Counted from the first letter of the stretch, positions 42,509 through 51,712 are shown. The stretch: 64,000 nt of DNA from Frigoribacterium sp. ACAM 257 (GCF_007954365.1 NZ_VOLO01000001.1:1-64000); one strand, 5' to 3'. Numbers and translations: made by a program. Notes: generated by a model not told the origin, from the letters alone.

Positions 42509-42993
42509 CGGGCGTTCCCGGTGCCGAGCTCGCCGCCCAGTCGACGGCGGGCGGACGCGTCGGCCGCGGGTCCGAGGGCGAGGGTCACGACCCCGGCGGC
42601 GCCGGCGGCGGTGCCGACCTGCCAGAGCGGCTCGTCCTGGGCGATGACGACGAACGCCAGGGCCGAGACCGTCACGACCAGGGCGATGACCGCCCAGGGT
42701 GCCCCCAGCGCGAGGAACCGCCACCGTTCGGTGTTCGCCCGGGCGACGCCCACGTCGCGGACGCGGCGGCGGGAGAGGGCGACGAGGCCGACGACGCCGA
42801 GCAGCATCCACCCGGTGCTGTCGGGGGCGCCGAGGCCGTAGACCGTCGCCGCGACGAGCAGCCCGCGGAGGACGTGCACCCACCAGGGCGAGCGGACCCT
42901 CGCGGCCATGCGGGCCTGGGCGTCGTTCGCGACCCGGAAGGCGGCGACCGGGTCGACGGGCTGGGACGAGTTGTCGTTCGAATGGCTTTCCAT
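42505..42993 (-). CDS. Small membrane protein of unknown function
   Basis: 162 residues with four hydrophobic segments (WWVHVLRGLLVAATVYGLG, WMLLGVVGLVALS, FLALGAPWAVIALVVTVSALAFVV, VGTAAGAAGVVTLAL). Co-transcribed and overlapping with the winged-helix gene. ATG at 42993; the operator-like palindrome is 7 bp upstream. No enzymatic motif is seen. Confidence 0.75.
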   Translation of the reverse strand: MESHSNDNSSQPVDPVAAFRVANDAQARMAARVRSPWWVHVLRGLLVAATVYGLGAPDSTGWMLLGVVGLVALSRRRVRDVGVARANTERWRFLALGAPWAVIALVVTVSALAFVVIAQDEPLWQVGTAAGAAGVVTLALGPAADASARRRLGGELGTGNAR

Positions 42994-42999
42994 GTCGGC

Positions 43000-43012
43000 A
43001 ACACTAAGTGTT
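43000..43012. promoter_or_regulatory. Operator-like palindrome AACACTAAGTGTT
   Basis: A perfect 13-bp palindrome, about 7 bp before the ATG of the membrane-protein/regulator pair. Likely binding site of the regulator at 42209. Confidence 0.6.
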
Positions 43013-43064
43013 TCCGAGATGGAAAGTCAACAGGGTGGTCGCGCCGCGTGGGAAGCTCCGCACC

Positions 43065-43652
43065 ATGACCGACATCGACTGGAACTCCGGCACCTGGACG
43101 ACGGCCCCCGCACAGGTGGACGTCGCGTCCGACGGCCTGCACGTCACGGCCGTCGAGGGGAGCGACGCGTGGCGCACCACCTCCTACGGCTTCGTGCACG
43201 ACACCGAGCACGCGCTGCTCGTCCCGTTCGAGCAGGACACGGCCCAGGAGGTGACGTTCCGGCTGGACTTCACCGCCCAGTTCGACCAGGCGGGCATCTT
43301 CGTCAAGGTCGACGAGACGACCTGGACCAAGGCCGGCGTCGAGCGGAGCGACGGGGAGGAGAGCCTGGGTGCCGTCGTCACGCGCGGCATGTCCGACTGG
43401 TCGCTCTCGCCGGTCCCCGGGTGGCACGGCCGCGAGGTCACCATCCGGGCGAGCCGCTCGGGCGACGCGCTGACCGTTCGCGCCCGCGTGGACGACGAGC
43501 CGTGGCGACTCGTGCGGGTGGCGCCGCTCGACCCCGCCTCCCGGGTCTCGGCAGGGCCGATGTGCTGCGCCCCGTCGCGCGGCGACCTCACCGTGCACTT
43601 CACCTCGTGGACGACGGGCCCGGCCGACGCGAGCCTGCACCCCGAGGACTGA
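43065..43652 (+). CDS. DUF1349 family protein
   Basis: 195 residues, a beta-sandwich of the DUF1349/concanavalin-like group: WRTTSYGFVHDTEHALLVPF, FDQAGIFVKVDETTW, RGMSDWSLSPVPG. No signal peptide. GGAAG ribosome site. The family is often predicted to bind or act on carbohydrates; no catalytic residue is evident. Confidence 0.83.
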   Translation: MTDIDWNSGTWTTAPAQVDVASDGLHVTAVEGSDAWRTTSYGFVHDTEHALLVPFEQDTAQEVTFRLDFTAQFDQAGIFVKVDETTWTKAGVERSDGEESLGAVVTRGMSDWSLSPVPGWHGREVTIRASRSGDALTVRARVDDEPWRLVRVAPLDPASRVSAGPMCCAPSRGDLTVHFTSWTTGPADASLHPED

Positions 43653-43766
43653 GGAGGCGCCGCGAGGGTCGCAGGAGGCGCCCGCGCGGTCGCCGAGGCG
43701 GCGAGCCGACGGCTCGTCGGTCGCGGAGACGGTAGACAGGAGTCCCCGCACAGCGACAGGAGCACC

Positions 43767-44117
43767 ATGACCGACCCCGACGAGCTCGGTGGCTCCGCCG
43801 CGGATCGCCGCTTCCGCGAAGCCCTCCGCGAGGGCCTGGCGGCCGCCGAGCGCGAGAGCCGGGCCGAGAACCAGGCCGAGAACCAGGCCGAGAGCCGGGC
43901 CGAGAGCCAGGCCGAGAGCCGGGCCGGCGGACCCGACGGCGATGCGCCCGTCGTGCCCCGGGCGGGCGGGCCCGAGCGTGCTTCCCGGAAGCCTCCCCGA
44001 TCCCGTTCCGAGGTGTTCATGGACTGGGCGCCCCTCGCCGTGGCCGTGCTCGCGATCGGCGCCGTGATCGGCATCGCCCTCTACGGGATCAACGGCGGCG
44101 ACCTCGGCCCCTGGTGA
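43767..44117 (+). CDS. Small C-terminally anchored membrane protein with Glu/Ala repeats
   Basis: 116 residues. A charged N-terminus (REALREGLAAAERESR), then an (A/R)E(N/S)QA repeat encoded by a 12-bp DNA repeat at about 43859-43925, then Pro/Arg linker and one C-terminal helix LAVAVLAIGAVIGIALYGI. No family recognised. GAC-AGG ribosome site. Confidence 0.65.
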   Translation: MTDPDELGGSAADRRFREALREGLAAAERESRAENQAENQAESRAESQAESRAGGPDGDAPVVPRAGGPERASRKPPRSRSEVFMDWAPLAVAVLAIGAVIGIALYGINGGDLGPW

Positions 44118-44140
44118 GCGCAGGTCCCCGCGGCCCCTTG

Positions 44141-44162
44141 CACCTGACGCGACGTCACGTGG
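44141..44162. promoter_or_regulatory. Candidate MerR operator
   Basis: CACCTGACGCGACGTCACGT is an imperfect inverted repeat 54 bp before the MerR GTG start at 44216, in a promoter-like position. Binding is inferred. Confidence 0.35.
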
Positions 44163-44215
44163 TCTGGTGGAGTCACGTCACAGACCGACCGTCAGCCCCG
44201 CAGGAAGGCCCCACC

Positions 44216-45175
44216 GTGTTCTCGTCCTTCATCCCGCCTCGTCAGGTCGCCATCGGCGACGCCGCCTCGTTCGTCGGCACGACGCCGAGGGCGATCCGTC
44301 ACTACCACTCGCTGGGGCTGCTGCCCGAGCCCGAGCGCGACGGTGGCGGACGTCGTCGCTACGACTACGACGCCATGATCCGCCTGCTCTGGATCCGCAA
44401 GATGACCGACGCGGGCATCGCCCTCGGCGACATCCGCGACGCCTTCGCGGGCCTGCCTGCGTCCGGCGCCGCCGCCTCAGGTGCTGCCGCCCCGGTCTCG
44501 CCGCACGGCGCCGCAGCCGGTGAGGCCGACGTCGCCGACGTGCTCGAGAAGCTGGAGGCGACCCTCGAGGCCAAGGAGGCGGAGCTGCAGCGCCAGCGCG
44601 CGGCCGTCAGCCGCATGCGCGCCCTGGGCAGCCGCACCGGTCTGCTCGACGAGTTCGTCTCCCAGCGCCTCGCCGGTCTGCCCGAGGGCTCGCTCCGCCA
44701 GGACGACCTCGACGCCCTGCTCGTCACCGAGCGGATCTTCGGCCCGCTCGGCGCCGCCGTGCAGGCCGGCCGGTTCGTCGCGCTCGCCACCAGCCAGGAG
44801 CTCCGGGCCGAGTCCGATCGCGTCGAGGCGGCCGAGGCGGCGCTCGACGACACGGTCGCGGTCGACGACCCCCGCGTGGCCGAGGTGGCCGCCGAGCGGC
44901 ACGCCTTCGAGGAGGCGCTGCTCGCGGTCATCGAGGAGTCCGGCCAGGACGCCGAGGACGACGCGCTCCTCGCGGCCTGGGACGCGCTGCACCCGGAGGG
45001 GGTCGACCCCGACCCCGGCGCCGGCACCGGGCCGCGTCGGCGCGGCCGGTCGAGGAGCCTCGCGGACGCCGCCGGCATGATGCCCTACGACTTCTCCCCG
45101 GCCCGGGCCCGCTGCGTCGAGCTCACCCTGGAGCTCTCCCTGGCGGACGCCGTCGACGAGTCGCTCTCTCGCTGA
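44216..45175 (+). CDS. MerR-family regulator
   Basis: 319 residues from a GTG at 44216 with AGGAAGG six to eight bases upstream. MerR winged-helix domain (about 10-80: GDAASFVGTTPRAIRHYHSLG, RRYDYDAMIRLLWIRKM), a coiled-coil dimer helix (about 105-150), and a long C-terminal part without a recognised effector domain. Metal-type Cys are absent, so a drug or organic signal is more likely. Confidence 0.85.
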   Translation: MFSSFIPPRQVAIGDAASFVGTTPRAIRHYHSLGLLPEPERDGGGRRRYDYDAMIRLLWIRKMTDAGIALGDIRDAFAGLPASGAAASGAAAPVSPHGAAAGEADVADVLEKLEATLEAKEAELQRQRAAVSRMRALGSRTGLLDEFVSQRLAGLPEGSLRQDDLDALLVTERIFGPLGAAVQAGRFVALATSQELRAESDRVEAAEAALDDTVAVDDPRVAEVAAERHAFEEALLAVIEESGQDAEDDALLAAWDALHPEGVDPDPGAGTGPRRRGRSRSLADAAGMMPYDFSPARARCVELTLELSLADAVDESLSR

Positions 45176-45321
45176 ATCGACACGACGTGCCCTGACGCGG
45201 GCGGGGCAGAGCGTCCACCGCCGGTTCCCCCGGCCTGCTCGGGGTGAGCGGCCCCCGATCGACCTGCGAGGGCAGCAGACACGTGCCCCACCGGAGCACC
45301 CCTCGGGCCGCCCCGGCGTCG

Positions 45322-45327
45322 TACGGT
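45322..45327 (+). promoter_or_regulatory. -10 element TACGGT of the XRE operon
   Basis: TACGGT, seven bases, then the ATG at 45335. Leaderless geometry. Confidence 0.5.
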
Positions 45328-45334
45328 CGATGCC

Positions 45335-46273
45335 ATGGACAACAAGAGCGAGGTGCGGGACTTCCTCACCACCAGGCGCGCCCGTGTGACGCCGGAGCAG
45401 GTCGAGCTGCCCGGCGGCCCCGGGCGTCGGGTGCCGGGCCTGCGACGGACCGAGGTGGCGATGCTCGCCGGCGTCAGCGTCGAGTACTACTCGCGGCTCG
45501 AGCGCGGCGACCTCGGCGGCGTCTCGGAGGCGGTGCTCGAGGCGGTCGGCACCGCCCTGCTGCTCGACGACGCCGAGCACGCGCACCTGGCCGACCTCGC
45601 CCGGGCGGCGAACGAGTCGCCGGTCCGCAGCCGCGCGCGGGCCAGGTCCCGGCCGGTCGGCATCTCCCGTGCCCTGCAGCTCGCCCTCGACTCCGTGACG
45701 GCCGGCCCGGCCTTCGTCCGGAACGGCCGGATGGACGTGCTCGGCGAGAACGCGCTCTTCCGCGCCCTCTACTCCGACCTGTACGCGCTGCCCGAGCGAC
45801 CCGTCAACCTGGCCCGCTTCGTCTTCCTGCACCGGGAGCTGGCCGAGGCCTTCTACCCGTCCTGGTCGATCGCCGCCGACATCAACGTCGCCATCCTCCG
45901 CACCGAGGCGGGCCGCGACCCCCACGACAAGGCGCTGCACGACCTCGTCGGCGAGCTGTCCACCCGCAGCGACGAGTTCCGCGCGCGGTGGGGCGCGCAC
46001 GAGGTCCGGCACCACGCGTCGGGGAACAAGTCGTTCCGGCACCCCGTCGTCGGCGACCTCGAGCTCGTCTACGAGGCCATGGAGCCGATGGGGCAGCGTG
46101 GGCTGAACTTCTTGATCTACAGCGCCGAGCCGGGCACGCCGACCGAGGAGCGCCTCCGCCTCCTCGCCAGCTGGGGCGCGACCCCTGCCACCCAGGAGGC
46201 GCGGGAGACCAGGCAGACCGCCGGCCGGCACCCGACGAACGACGACGCACGACGAGAGGACACCACACGATGA
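45335..46273 (+). CDS. XRE/MmyB-like regulator
   Basis: 312 residues. N-terminal helix-turn-helix (about 30-90; RRTEVAMLAGVSVEYYSRLE) and a MmyB-type ligand-binding domain (about 105-275), a group that may bind lipid or small-molecule ligands and often sits beside an SDR/AKR target. The next ATG overlaps its stop (ATGA). First gene of a three-gene operon with an aldo/keto reductase and an exporter. Confidence 0.88.
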   Translation: MDNKSEVRDFLTTRRARVTPEQVELPGGPGRRVPGLRRTEVAMLAGVSVEYYSRLERGDLGGVSEAVLEAVGTALLLDDAEHAHLADLARAANESPVRSRARARSRPVGISRALQLALDSVTAGPAFVRNGRMDVLGENALFRALYSDLYALPERPVNLARFVFLHRELAEAFYPSWSIAADINVAILRTEAGRDPHDKALHDLVGELSTRSDEFRARWGAHEVRHHASGNKSFRHPVVGDLELVYEAMEPMGQRGLNFLIYSAEPGTPTEERLRLLASWGATPATQEARETRQTAGRHPTNDDARREDTTR

Positions 46274-47238
46274 AGTACGGACGACTCGGCACCACGGGCC
46301 TGCGAGTGAGCAGGATCGGCCTCGGCTGCATGAGCTACGGCGACCCCACGCGGGGCCTGCACACCTGGACCCTCGACGAAGAGGCCTCCGCGCCCTTCTT
46401 CCGCCAGGCGGTCGAGCTCGGCGTGACGTTCTGGGACACCGCGAACGTCTACCAGCAGGGCACCGGCGAGGAGTTCGTCGGGCGTGCCGTGCGCGAGTAC
46501 TCGCGGCGCGAGGAGATCGTGCTCGCCACCAAGGTCAGCGGGAAGGTGCACGAGGGCCCCGGCGGCTCGGGGCTGTCGCGGGCCGCGATCCACGAGCAGG
46601 TCGACGCGTCGCTGCGACGCCTCGGCACGGACTACATCGACCTGTACCAGATCCACCGTTTCGACGACGAGACGCCGGTCGAGGAGACGATGGAGGCGCT
46701 GCACGACCTCGTGCGCGCCGGCAAGGTCCGGTACACGGGTGCGTCGAGCATGTTCGCGTGGCAGTTCGCGAAGCTGCAGACGGCCGCCGCCGTGCACGGC
46801 TGGGCGCCGTTCGCGTCGATGCAGGACCAGTACAACCTCCTGAAGCGCGAGGAGGAGCGGGAGATGATCCCGCTCTGCGCCGACCTCGGCGTCGGGCTCG
46901 TCCCGTACTCGCCGCAGGGCAAGGGGCGGCTGACGAGGCCGCGCGACGTGACGACCGACCGCTCGGCCGTCGACGAGGTCGCGAAGGCGTTCGACACCGA
47001 CGCCGACGGGCCGATCATCGACGCCGTCGAGCAGGTCGCCGCCGAGCACGAGGTGTCGATGGCCCAGGTCGCGGTCGCCTGGGTGCTGCGGAACCCGGTC
47101 GTCTCGGCCCCGATCGTCGGCGCGACGAAGCCGCACCACCTCGCCGACGCCGTGGCCGCGCTCGACGTCGAGCTGACCGACGACGACGTCCGCCGACTCG
47201 AGGAGCACTACGTGCCGCAGGCGCCGTTCTGGTGGTGA
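46270..47238 (+). CDS. Aldo/keto reductase
   Basis: 322 residues. MKYGRLGTTGLRVSRIGLGC, catalytic Asp/Tyr in FWDTANVYQQG, Lys in VLATKVSGK and His in YQIHRFDD. Translationally coupled at both ends. Reduces an aldehyde or ketone with NADPH; in this operon it may modify what the MFS exporter removes. Confidence 0.88.
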   Translation: MKYGRLGTTGLRVSRIGLGCMSYGDPTRGLHTWTLDEEASAPFFRQAVELGVTFWDTANVYQQGTGEEFVGRAVREYSRREEIVLATKVSGKVHEGPGGSGLSRAAIHEQVDASLRRLGTDYIDLYQIHRFDDETPVEETMEALHDLVRAGKVRYTGASSMFAWQFAKLQTAAAVHGWAPFASMQDQYNLLKREEEREMIPLCADLGVGLVPYSPQGKGRLTRPRDVTTDRSAVDEVAKAFDTDADGPIIDAVEQVAAEHEVSMAQVAVAWVLRNPVVSAPIVGATKPHHLADAVAALDVELTDDDVRRLEEHYVPQAPFWW

Positions 47239-48629
47239 CGGGGCAGGGCGCCCGGAGCGCCGGCACCGGGCGGCCGGCCGGGCCTGCTCCGGCCGCGGCA
47301 CGGCGTGCGCTGTTCCTGGCGTCGCTCGCGTTCTTCCTGATCACCCTCGACATCCTCATCGTCAACGTCGCGCTCACCCGGATCGGCGACGAGCTGGGCG
47401 GCGGGCCCACGGCGCAGCAGTGGGTGATCGACGGCTACACGCTCATGTTCGCGGCGCTGCTGCTGTCGGCCGGCAACCTCTCCGACCGGATCGGCGCCAA
47501 GCGCACCCTCGGCGTCGGCATCGCGCTCTTCCTGTTGTCTTCGGTCGCCTGTGCGGCGGCGCCGACGGTCGGCGCGCTGATCGCGGCCCGGTTCGTGCAG
47601 GGCGTCGCCGCGGCGGCGATGCTGCCCGCGTCGATGGCGCTGATCCGCGAGGGGTTCCCCGACGCCCGCCAGCGGGCCCGCGCCCTGGGGATCTGGGCCG
47701 TGGGCGGCGCCGTCGCGACCGCGGTCGGCCCGCTCCTCGGCGGGCTGCTCACGACGATCGACTGGCGGCTCGTCTTCCTGATCAACCTGCCCGTCTGCGT
47801 GCTGATGCTCGTGCTCCTCCGTGCGGTCGCGCCGTCGTCGACGGTGTCGACGCCGTTCGACGGCGCGGGCCAGGCGCTGTCGCTGGTCGCCCTCGTCGCC
47901 CTGATGTACGGACTGATCGAAGGAGGCGCGGCGGGCTTCGCCGAGCCGGTGGTCGTCGCGGCGCTCGCCGTCGCCCTCGTCGGAGTGGCCGCGTTCCTCG
48001 TCGTGCAGTCGCGCGTCGCGCACCCGATGATGCCGCCGGTGCTTTTCCGCAGCCGCGAGATGCGCATCTCGCTCGGGGTCGGCTTCGCGTTCATGGTCGG
48101 CAACTTCGGCTCGGTCTACGTGGTCAGCCTGTACCTGCAACAGCACCTGGGGCTGTCGCCGCTGCTCGCCGGGCTGGTCTTCCTGCCCTCCGCGGCGTTC
48201 GCCGTGGCCGGGAACATCGTCAGCGGCGGCCTCTCGAACCGCTTCGGGCCGCGGGTGCCGGTGGCGGCCGGGCTGACCTCGATGGCCGTCGGCCTCCTCG
48301 CCATGGCGGCCACCGCCTCCCTCGGCTCGCCCTGGCTGTTCGCCGGGCTGCTCGTCCTGACGGGCCTGGGCGGCTCGGTCGCGATGCCGCCCGTGACGTC
48401 GGTCGTGCTGGCCTCGGCGCCGGCTGAGCGCGCGAGCACGGCGAGCGCGGTCTTCAACACGTTCCGGCAGGTCGGCGGGGCCGTGGCGATCGCCGTGCTG
48501 GGCGGCCTGCTGGCCGGGGCGTCGTCGTTCGTGCCGGGGCTGCAGGTCAGCTTCGTCGTCGCGGCCGGCGTCGTCGTGGTGGCCGCCGGGGCCGCGCTGT
48601 TCATCCGGCAGCGGCCCGAGCACGCCTGA
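47235..48629 (+). CDS. MFS efflux transporter (DHA2/EmrB-QacA type)
   Basis: 464 residues with 14 predicted helices. Motif C-like and antiporter motifs (LDILIVNVALTRIGDELG, GNLSDRIGAKRTLGVG, VGPLLGGLLTTIDWRLVFLINLP). GTG at 47235 overlaps the reductase stop (GTGA); another GTG at 47232 is possible. Proton-driven drug or metabolite export. Last gene of the operon under the XRE regulator. Confidence 0.87.
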   Translation: MTGQGARSAGTGRPAGPAPAAARRALFLASLAFFLITLDILIVNVALTRIGDELGGGPTAQQWVIDGYTLMFAALLLSAGNLSDRIGAKRTLGVGIALFLLSSVACAAAPTVGALIAARFVQGVAAAAMLPASMALIREGFPDARQRARALGIWAVGGAVATAVGPLLGGLLTTIDWRLVFLINLPVCVLMLVLLRAVAPSSTVSTPFDGAGQALSLVALVALMYGLIEGGAAGFAEPVVVAALAVALVGVAAFLVVQSRVAHPMMPPVLFRSREMRISLGVGFAFMVGNFGSVYVVSLYLQQHLGLSPLLAGLVFLPSAAFAVAGNIVSGGLSNRFGPRVPVAAGLTSMAVGLLAMAATASLGSPWLFAGLLVLTGLGGSVAMPPVTSVVLASAPAERASTASAVFNTFRQVGGAVAIAVLGGLLAGASSFVPGLQVSFVVAAGVVVVAAGAALFIRQRPEHA

Positions 48630-48664
48630 CGCACGCCTGACGCGTGCCTGACGCGCGCCTGGCG
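48621..48664. repeat. 11-bp tandem repeat x4 across the MFS stop codon
   Basis: CACGCCTGACG occurs twice and two degenerate units follow. The TGA stop of the MFS gene lies in the first unit. Confidence 0.88.
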
Positions 48665-48718
48665 CGTCCGGGACGTTGGCCCCTTGACGGCAGGTCTGCC
48701 CGGGACGAGTGTGTGCGC

Positions 48719-48964
48719 ATGACCCTCTTCATCAGCTGTCCCGTCGCGGACGTCGAGCGCGCGACCGCCTTCTACGCCGCGCTCGGCTGGGAGCTGCAGG
48801 CGGCGATGTCGGGCCCCGAGTCGTCGTGCTTCGCGATCGCGCCCGACCAGAACGTCATGCTGACGAGCCGTGCGATGCGGCAGTTCGACGACCTCGACGG
48901 GTACCACTGGTCGCCGTTCTGGATGAAGCCGGACACCGAGGCGGGCGCGACCGCTTCCGCGTAG
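48719..48964 (+). CDS. Shortened VOC-family protein (internal deletion likely)
   Basis: 81 residues against about 130 for relatives. The N-terminus (MTLFISCPVADVERATAFYAALGWE) and the extreme C-terminus (DDLDGYHWSPFWMKP) match the two ends of glyoxalase-like proteins, but about 45 residues between are missing at MLTSRAMRQF. It reads as an in-frame internal deletion that would remove half of the fold and its metal or ligand site. Probably inactive or repurposed. Confidence 0.6.
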   Translation: MTLFISCPVADVERATAFYAALGWELQAAMSGPESSCFAIAPDQNVMLTSRAMRQFDDLDGYHWSPFWMKPDTEAGATASA

Positions 48965-49032
48965 CCGCCCACCGCCTCCCTGGCTCTTGTCTGCCTGGAC
49001 GCCCGCGTGTGCGCGGGGTGCACTCTCGGGGC

Positions 49033-49512
49033 ATGACCGAACGAGACGACACCTTCACCGCCCTCACCGTCCAGCGCGCCCAGGAGAACGTGGACGTCGG
49101 GGGCAAGCCCTTCGCGTGCCTGCTCGTCCGTGACGGCGAGGTCGTCGTCGAGGCGAGCAACCACGTCGCCCAGACCGGCGACCCGACCGCGCACGCGGAG
49201 ATCCTCGCCATCCGCCAGGCCGCCGAGCAGGGCATCACCGACCTGCGCGGCTTCGACGCCTACGTGACGGCGTACCCGTGCCCGATGTGCCTCGGGGCGC
49301 TCTACTACGCACAGCCCGACCGCGTGGTCTACGCGGTGAGCCGCGAGGAGGAGGGCGAGCACTACGAGGACGGCAACCGCCTGATGAGCCTCGCCACCTT
49401 CTACGACGAGTACGCGAAGGCCCCCGAGGACCGCGCCCTGGCGGCCGAGCAGGGGCACGTCGATGGTGCGACGGCGCCCTTCGCGGACTGGACCGCTCGA
49501 CACTCGTCGTGA
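49033..49512 (+). CDS. Nucleoside/guanine-type deaminase (zinc-dependent)
   Basis: 159 residues. Zinc site: His54-Ala-Glu56 (PTAHAEIL) and PCPMC with Cys83 and Cys86, the classical cytidine/deoxycytidylate deaminase motif. DVGGKPFACLLVRDG and the C-terminal NRLMSLATFYDEY resemble guanine deaminase relatives. The start has CGGGGC rather than a ribosome site, so it may be leaderless. Purine or pyrimidine preference not certain. Confidence 0.87.
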   Translation: MTERDDTFTALTVQRAQENVDVGGKPFACLLVRDGEVVVEASNHVAQTGDPTAHAEILAIRQAAEQGITDLRGFDAYVTAYPCPMCLGALYYAQPDRVVYAVSREEEGEHYEDGNRLMSLATFYDEYAKAPEDRALAAEQGHVDGATAPFADWTARHSS

Positions 49513-49578
49513 CGCCTCCTCGACGGGTGCGTCGCGACGCCCCTCGACAGGTGCGCTCCCCCTTCTTCGAGTCTCCTC

Positions 49579-49671
49579 ATTCAGGAACATGGGTCCTGAT
49601 CTGCGCGAGAGCTAGACCCCTCGTCCTGAGTCGTGCAGGGTTCAGGACGGTGTGCCTGCCACTTCCTGAAA
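49579..49671 (-). repeat. 94-bp dispersed element, family A, copy 4 (inverted)
   Basis: Preceded by TCTCCTC, it begins ATTCAGGAA; core at 49624-49647 (TCCTGAGTCGTGCAGGGTTC...), end TTCCTGAAA. Orientation is reversed relative to copies 1-3. It lies between the deaminase and umuD genes. Confidence 0.9.
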
Positions 49672-49775
49672 GAGCTAGAAGATGTTCGCGCACCAGAGTG
49701 GCCTGAGCACGGGCCACGGCGTGAGCGAGCGGCGGTACGCGAAACCGCCGGCGCGGCAGTGTCGGCGGCCGGTGC

Positions 49776-49781
49776 TACCGT
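49776..49781 (+). promoter_or_regulatory. -10 element TACCGT of the umuDC operon
   Basis: TACCGT, six bases, then the mini-ORF ATG at 49788. Same layout as at 39245. Confidence 0.45.
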
Positions 49782-49787
49782 CCGGGC

Positions 49788-49811
49788 ATGACGTGGGAGG
49801 AGCGACCGTGA
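49788..49811 (+). CDS. Possible 7-residue leader peptide MTWEERP before umuD
   Basis: ATG six bases after the -10 TACCGT. Its stop TGA overlaps the GTG start of umuD as GTGA. Its codons GAG GAG also supply the ribosome site for umuD. Translation is a guess. Confidence 0.3.
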   Translation: MTWEERP

Positions 49812-50239
49812 CCGAGGTGATCGGCGCGGTGGGCGGCGAGCCACGGCCCGACCACCTGCTCCCGCAGCAGGCCGCCGAGGCCGTGCACGCCGGTTTCCCT
49901 TCGCCTGCGCAGGGGTACTACAACGGGCCCGTCGACCTGAACCGGCACCTGATGCGCGACCCGACGGCGACCTTCCTGGTGCGGGTCAGCGGCGACAGCA
50001 TGACCGGCGCCGGCATCTTCGACGGCGACGAGCTCGTCGTCGACCGCGGGCTCGACGCGCGCGACGGGCACGTCGTCGTCGCAGTCGTCAACGCCGAGCT
50101 GACCGTCAAGCGCCTGTCGTGGCGCGACGGGCAGATGGTGCTCAGCCCCGAGAACCCGGCCTACCCCGAGATCGTGCTGTCCGAGCTCGACGAGGCGACC
50201 GTCTGGGGCGTCGTGACGAGGTGCCTGCACCGTGTCTGA
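49808..50239 (+). CDS. umuD: UmuD-like S24 peptidase (SOS mutagenesis)
   Basis: 143 residues from the GTG at 49808 with GGGAGGAG upstream. Self-cleavage site Ala28-Gly29 ([14 protein letters not shown]), catalytic Ser64 (SGDSMTGAG) and Lys101 (TVKRL). The clipped form should associate with the UmuC polymerase of the next gene, whose start overlaps its end. No convincing LexA box is seen nearby, so DNA-damage control is assumed from the family, not shown. Confidence 0.9.
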   Translation: MTEVIGAVGGEPRPDHLLPQQAAEAVHAGFPSPAQGYYNGPVDLNRHLMRDPTATFLVRVSGDSMTGAGIFDGDELVVDRGLDARDGHVVVAVVNAELTVKRLSWRDGQMVLSPENPAYPEIVLSELDEATVWGVVTRCLHRV

Positions 50240-51554
50240 GCATCTCGTGCCTGCGTCTGCGCCTCGTGTGTCCGATCGCAGCATCGCGATCGTCGACGCG
50301 AACAACTTCTACGTGTCGTGCGAGCGGGTGTTCGACCCGGCCCTCGAGGGGCGTCCGGTGGTCGTCCTGTCGAACAACGACGGCTGCGTCATCGCCCGGT
50401 CCGAAGAGGCGAAGGCGCTGAACGTCGACATGGCCGCGCCCTGGCACAGCATCGCGCCCATCGCCGAGATGCAGGGCGTCGTGGCCGTCTCGAGCAACTA
50501 CGAGCTCTACGGGGACATGTCGGCCCGGTCGGCCGAGGTCCTCAGCCGCTACACGAGCAGCCAAGAGGTCTACTCGATCGACGAGTCGTTCATCGAGCTG
50601 ACCGGCACGCTCGACGAGACGATCGCGCAGGCCCGCGAGATCCGTCGGGCCGTGCGCAAGCTGATCGGCCTGCCCGTGAGCATCGGCATCGCCCCCAGCA
50701 AGACCCTCGCGAAGCTCGCGAACCGCGGCTCGAAGCAGAACAGGGCACTGGGAGGCGTCTGTCACCTGGGCAGCTACGCCCCCGACCGGCAGACCGCCAT
50801 CCTCGCCAGCGTCGACGTCGGCGACGTCTGGGGCATCGGGCGCCGCACCGCGAAGAAGCTCGCGCCGCTCGGCGTCCACACGGCAGCCGACCTCCGCGAC
50901 GCCGATGCGGCACGGATCCGCGCGCGGTTCGGGGTCGTGCAGGCCCGCGTCGTGCACGAGCTGCGCGGCGTCGACTGCCTCCCCATCGAAGAGGTCCAGC
51001 CCGAGCGCGAGCAGATCTACCACTCGCGGTCGTTCGCGGTGCCCGTCACCACGGTGACCGAGCTCGAGGAGGTGCTGTCCGTGTACACGCAGCGGGCTGC
51101 GGCTCGGCTGCGGAGGCAGGGCTCGCTGGCGCGGATGATGCGCTGCTTCGCGGCGACCTCCCCGTTCTCCGACAGCGCCGCGCACACGAACCACTCGGTG
51201 TCGGTGGCGTTCCCCGAGCCCACCGACGACGCGGCGACCCTCTCCCGGGCGGCCATCGCCGCGCTCGGCCCGCAGCTCGAGCCCGGCAAGCGCTACGTGC
51301 GCGCTGGCGTGACGCTGATGGAGCTGACCCCGCGCGACGAGCACGCCAGCCTCGACGTGTTCGACCTCGAGGGCGCCGCGCCGCCGGCCTACGGCGCCGT
51401 GATCGACCGCATCGCGGGCAAGTTCGGCGAGGAGACCCTGGGCCTCGGGGTCGCCGGCCTGCGTCACCGCCGCGGATGGTCGATGAAGCGCGACATGGTC
51501 TCGCCTCGGGCGACCACCCACTGGGACGAGCTCGCCACCGTCAAGGCGAACTGA
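50232..51554 (+). CDS. umuC: UmuC-like Y-family DNA polymerase
   Basis: 440 residues. Palm/fingers motifs: [42 protein letters not shown]; then [15 protein letters not shown], and the UmuC C-terminal DUF4113-type end. The GTG start overlaps umuD by 8 bp. Performs error-prone bypass of lesions. It ends near the hairpin at 51713, convergent with the giant surface protein. Confidence 0.9.
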   Translation: MSEHLVPASAPRVSDRSIAIVDANNFYVSCERVFDPALEGRPVVVLSNNDGCVIARSEEAKALNVDMAAPWHSIAPIAEMQGVVAVSSNYELYGDMSARSAEVLSRYTSSQEVYSIDESFIELTGTLDETIAQAREIRRAVRKLIGLPVSIGIAPSKTLAKLANRGSKQNRALGGVCHLGSYAPDRQTAILASVDVGDVWGIGRRTAKKLAPLGVHTAADLRDADAARIRARFGVVQARVVHELRGVDCLPIEEVQPEREQIYHSRSFAVPVTTVTELEEVLSVYTQRAAARLRRQGSLARMMRCFAATSPFSDSAAHTNHSVSVAFPEPTDDAATLSRAAIAALGPQLEPGKRYVRAGVTLMELTPRDEHASLDVFDLEGAAPPAYGAVIDRIAGKFGEETLGLGVAGLRHRRGWSMKRDMVSPRATTHWDELATVKAN

Positions 51555-51712
51555 CCCGCGTCACCGGCTGAGCCTCGGCTCAGCGCGGCGTGGCGTCCCC
51601 GTCGTCGGAGGCGTCGCCGCCGGGGGGAGACGCGCCCTCGGTCCGATCGCCGTCGGCCGAGGGAGGTGCGGGTGCGGTCGGTGCCTGAGGTGCAGTCGGC
51701 GCCGGGGGTGCG

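Noticed and set aside
48965-49032. CGCGTGTGCGCGGGGTGC as a third copy of hairpin family C
   Set aside because: Shares only a short GC-rich word without the paired arm.
49672-49807. LexA/SOS box before umuD
   Set aside because: Only an isolated GTTCG half-site near 49688 was seen; no paired CGAAC...GTTCG.
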